64,000 nt of DNA from Chaetorhynchus papuensis (taxonomy: Eukaryota > Chordata > Aves > Passeriformes > Rhipiduridae), in NCBI GenBank assembly GCA_013396525.1, contig VWYX01000831.1:248001-312000 (forward strand), in the 5' to 3' direction. Below are positions 61,987-64,000 of the stretch, one piece after another. The position numbers and the translations under genes are program-made. Within the stretch, counting starts at the first letter, position 1. Each line of letters begins with the position of its first letter. The notes beneath the pieces were generated by a model that was not told where the DNA came from, did not search any database, and was given only the letters and a program-made list of their open reading frames with translations.

Positions 61987-64000
61987 GTCTGTACAGGCCT
62001 CTATTCTACTGAGAACAGCACATTCCAGCACTGTCATTAGTCATAGCTGGTGTCAGTTTAAAACACTTGGCAAGCAGTGTGACAAAAATTCACTTTTTCC
62101 AAATGCATTGCTATGTGGAAGGAGAATGTTACAATGGAAGCCAAATATAGATTAGCAAAATACACCGGCTGGAAAGCAGCGATACGAGTTTCTCCTCATT
62201 TGCTTCAAAAATCATCAGTGTTAACCTTTTACTGTAACTTGTTCTCCATTGGAGGTCAGTGGCAATTTTCGACACAGTTGGTTTTCTACCTCCTTGTATT
62301 ATTTGATTCGAAACCAGGAATTTAAGATACACTTGCTTGTCAGAATTGCTTGTTTGCTGTTCTCATTTGCTTTATTTCAACTATTTCAGCCACTCTGACT
62401 GCAGATACCATGCCTAAGTTTTGCTGATAAGTGAGCTTTATTTTAATGCCTTCTCATTATGCAGGATATGATATCTTCCTGAATAACAGGGGGAAAAACA
62501 CATTAACATATTAAATGCACCTATGGTTATATAGAATAGTAGAAAATGGACAGGTTTTTCATGTAAAATATCTTCATGTACAGCCAGTGCTCAGTGTATG
62601 CCTTTTATAATACAAAAGTAGGGTTAAACTGAGCTCTGCCAGTAGCATGAAGTAGTAGCATGAAGCAAGTAGTAGCATTAGCATGAAGTAGTGTAGCATG
62701 AAGCAAGTCTACTTGTCAGAAACACACAAAAAACTAGTGCACTTTGGAAATAATCTGTGCCTGAAATCCTGCCTTTATGTCCCACCACGCTGGATGCAAT
62801 GCTCTAATTCTCAGCTATTTTTATAACTCTTCTTCTAAGAAGTGGAAACTTTTCCTAAATGTAATCAAATCCAACCCAAACAAAAATCACACTAGCCACC
62901 AAAAGAAGTTGCTGCCACGATTCTAGTAATACATAGCAATTATTTTGCTTTGGAAACTTATGCTGTTTCTTCTTTAAGGCAAACTGTTGCTTCAGGAAGT
63001 CCTAAGATCATAATGTTATATAGGTTTATACATTTTCTTAGCCAAGGCAACATGAAAACTGAAAAATATTTACAGTATAATAGGTTCTTAGGAGCTTGAA
63101 TTTCTAAGTAGGAAATCCTCCTTTAAAAAAAAAGGTGTTTCCAAGAAAAAGTTCTAAATTCCTGCCTAAGTAAAATTTGGAAACATTTTTATTTGATTTC
63201 ATCAACATTGTTAAATTGTTCCTTTTTGATACAGCCAAGTATTTCATTTAAATTGAGTTGGGTTTAATTAATTTCATTTTATTTTTCATGTTATTTAATA
63301 TAACATACATGGATAAAAAATATCATTCCAGTTTTGGATCTCAGTGGTTGAGCAGCCTCTGGGACGCAGTGTGCAGTTGCAGATACAAGGTTAAAAGGGA
63401 ATGGACCTAACTGTGTTTCTGCTGATGTGCACAGAATGCAGAAAGCTTTGTTTATCCTATCTTAGAAAACCATTTCTTGGCCCACGGTTCCTTACTAGAC
63501 ATTCTTTGCCTTTTTTTATTAGACACTTAGTCCAAAACATTTACTCTTTAAGTTTATATCAAGATCACACTCTTAGAATATATTCTGAGTGTATCCTTGG
63601 CTCAATGCCCTTTTCTCTCTCTCTGTTTCTAGGATATTTTCTCGTTGCCTCTCACATGGCCTTTTACCAAGACATAAGTCAGTAAAACACCCTTCTCAAA
63701 TGCTTTTGCATGTGCCTGTTTTCTGGCTGGAAGGTCTAATCATTTGCACTTCCAGACTCTTGGATAAAGGAACTTAGTTGTCTCTTACATTTTTCCAAAA
63801 TGTAGTGTGACTGTTCCTGATTTTGTTGTCCCCATTTCAGTGAGGTTGAACCTAACCAATCCTGACACTAAAATTAACGTCTTTGTATATTACAGAAATT
63901 CAAATTATGTGTACCAAAGGAGAAAAATCTAAAGAAAATGTTTCTCATTAAAAAATGTCATCAATAACAACATTTTCTCAGAAAATATTTATTTCAATGC
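61987..64000 (+). other. HDAC9: HDAC9 intron (5' part), downstream of last exon in window
   Basis: This is AT-rich intron with one small tandem repeat (62641-62710). The next HDAC9 exon (expected to begin with the rest of G-D-D-S) is not in the window. Open frames at 62113-62325 and 63401-63777 show no domain. Confidence 0.85.
62641..62710. repeat. Minisatellite-like repeat of AGTAGCATGAAG units
   Basis: About four imperfect copies of AGTAGCATGAAG occur, with CA or TAGT spacers. The pattern AGTAGCATGAAGYAAGTAG is duplicated as a longer unit of about 30 bases. It is a recent local tandem duplication. Confidence 0.85.

Noticed and set aside
1..64000. CRISPR arrays, tRNA or rRNA genes, operons, phage or defence systems
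   Set aside because: No regularly spaced repeats, cloverleaf-type sequences or dense prokaryote-like coding were seen. The window is vertebrate intron-rich DNA.

Overview
This is an interior piece of a vertebrate nuclear gene, almost certainly from a bird. Four spliced exons of one gene, all on the + strand, encode an uninterrupted segment of histone deacetylase 9 (HDAC9), a class IIa deacetylase and MEF2 co-repressor. The avian assignment rests on several CR1 LINE copies of bird type, one of them a 5'-truncated copy with a decayed reverse-transcriptase C-terminus, and on an LTR-like fragment that resembles an avian endogenous retroviral LTR. No other protein-coding gene, tRNA, rRNA or CRISPR array was found. 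Nothing suggests bacteria or a horizontally acquired cassette.

Layout. Positions 1-6201 are the end of an upstream intron. The first exon (6202-6471) encodes the acidic region after the glutamine-rich domain, with a SUMO-type VKEE motif. If its donor is not used, the frame runs on for 16 codons and stops at 6522. This gives the C-terminus of the deacetylase-less isoform MITR/HDRP. An AT-rich, 3'UTR-like stretch follows, ending at a good polyadenylation signal at 8749-8754. Next comes a very large intron (6472-47265, about 40.8 kb) with microsatellites, CR1 fragments, an LTR-like fragment and several stretches that look like conserved non-coding elements. The second exon (47266-47443) carries the linker with the third 14-3-3-type serine site. 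The third (54123-54256) opens the deacetylase domain with the class IIa structural-zinc ligands. The fourth (61866-61986) continues the domain. The catalytic aspartates and histidines lie downstream of the window.

How it works together. The locus makes two kinds of product through one decision at 6471/6472. Splicing to 47266 gives full-length HDAC9. Read-through plus polyadenylation gives the repressor MITR. Phases are consistent throughout (0, 1, 0, 1), and the exons sum to 703 nt (234 codons plus one base). A 207-base run of N (49044-49250) interrupts the second intron.

No undescribed biological system was found. The points most worth a second look are the read-through isoform and its non-consensus donor, a GC-rich CpG-bearing patch with a 16-base perfect palindrome inside the MITR 3'UTR, and two CTTTG/CAAAG inverted repeats inside two separate enhancer-like intronic stretches.
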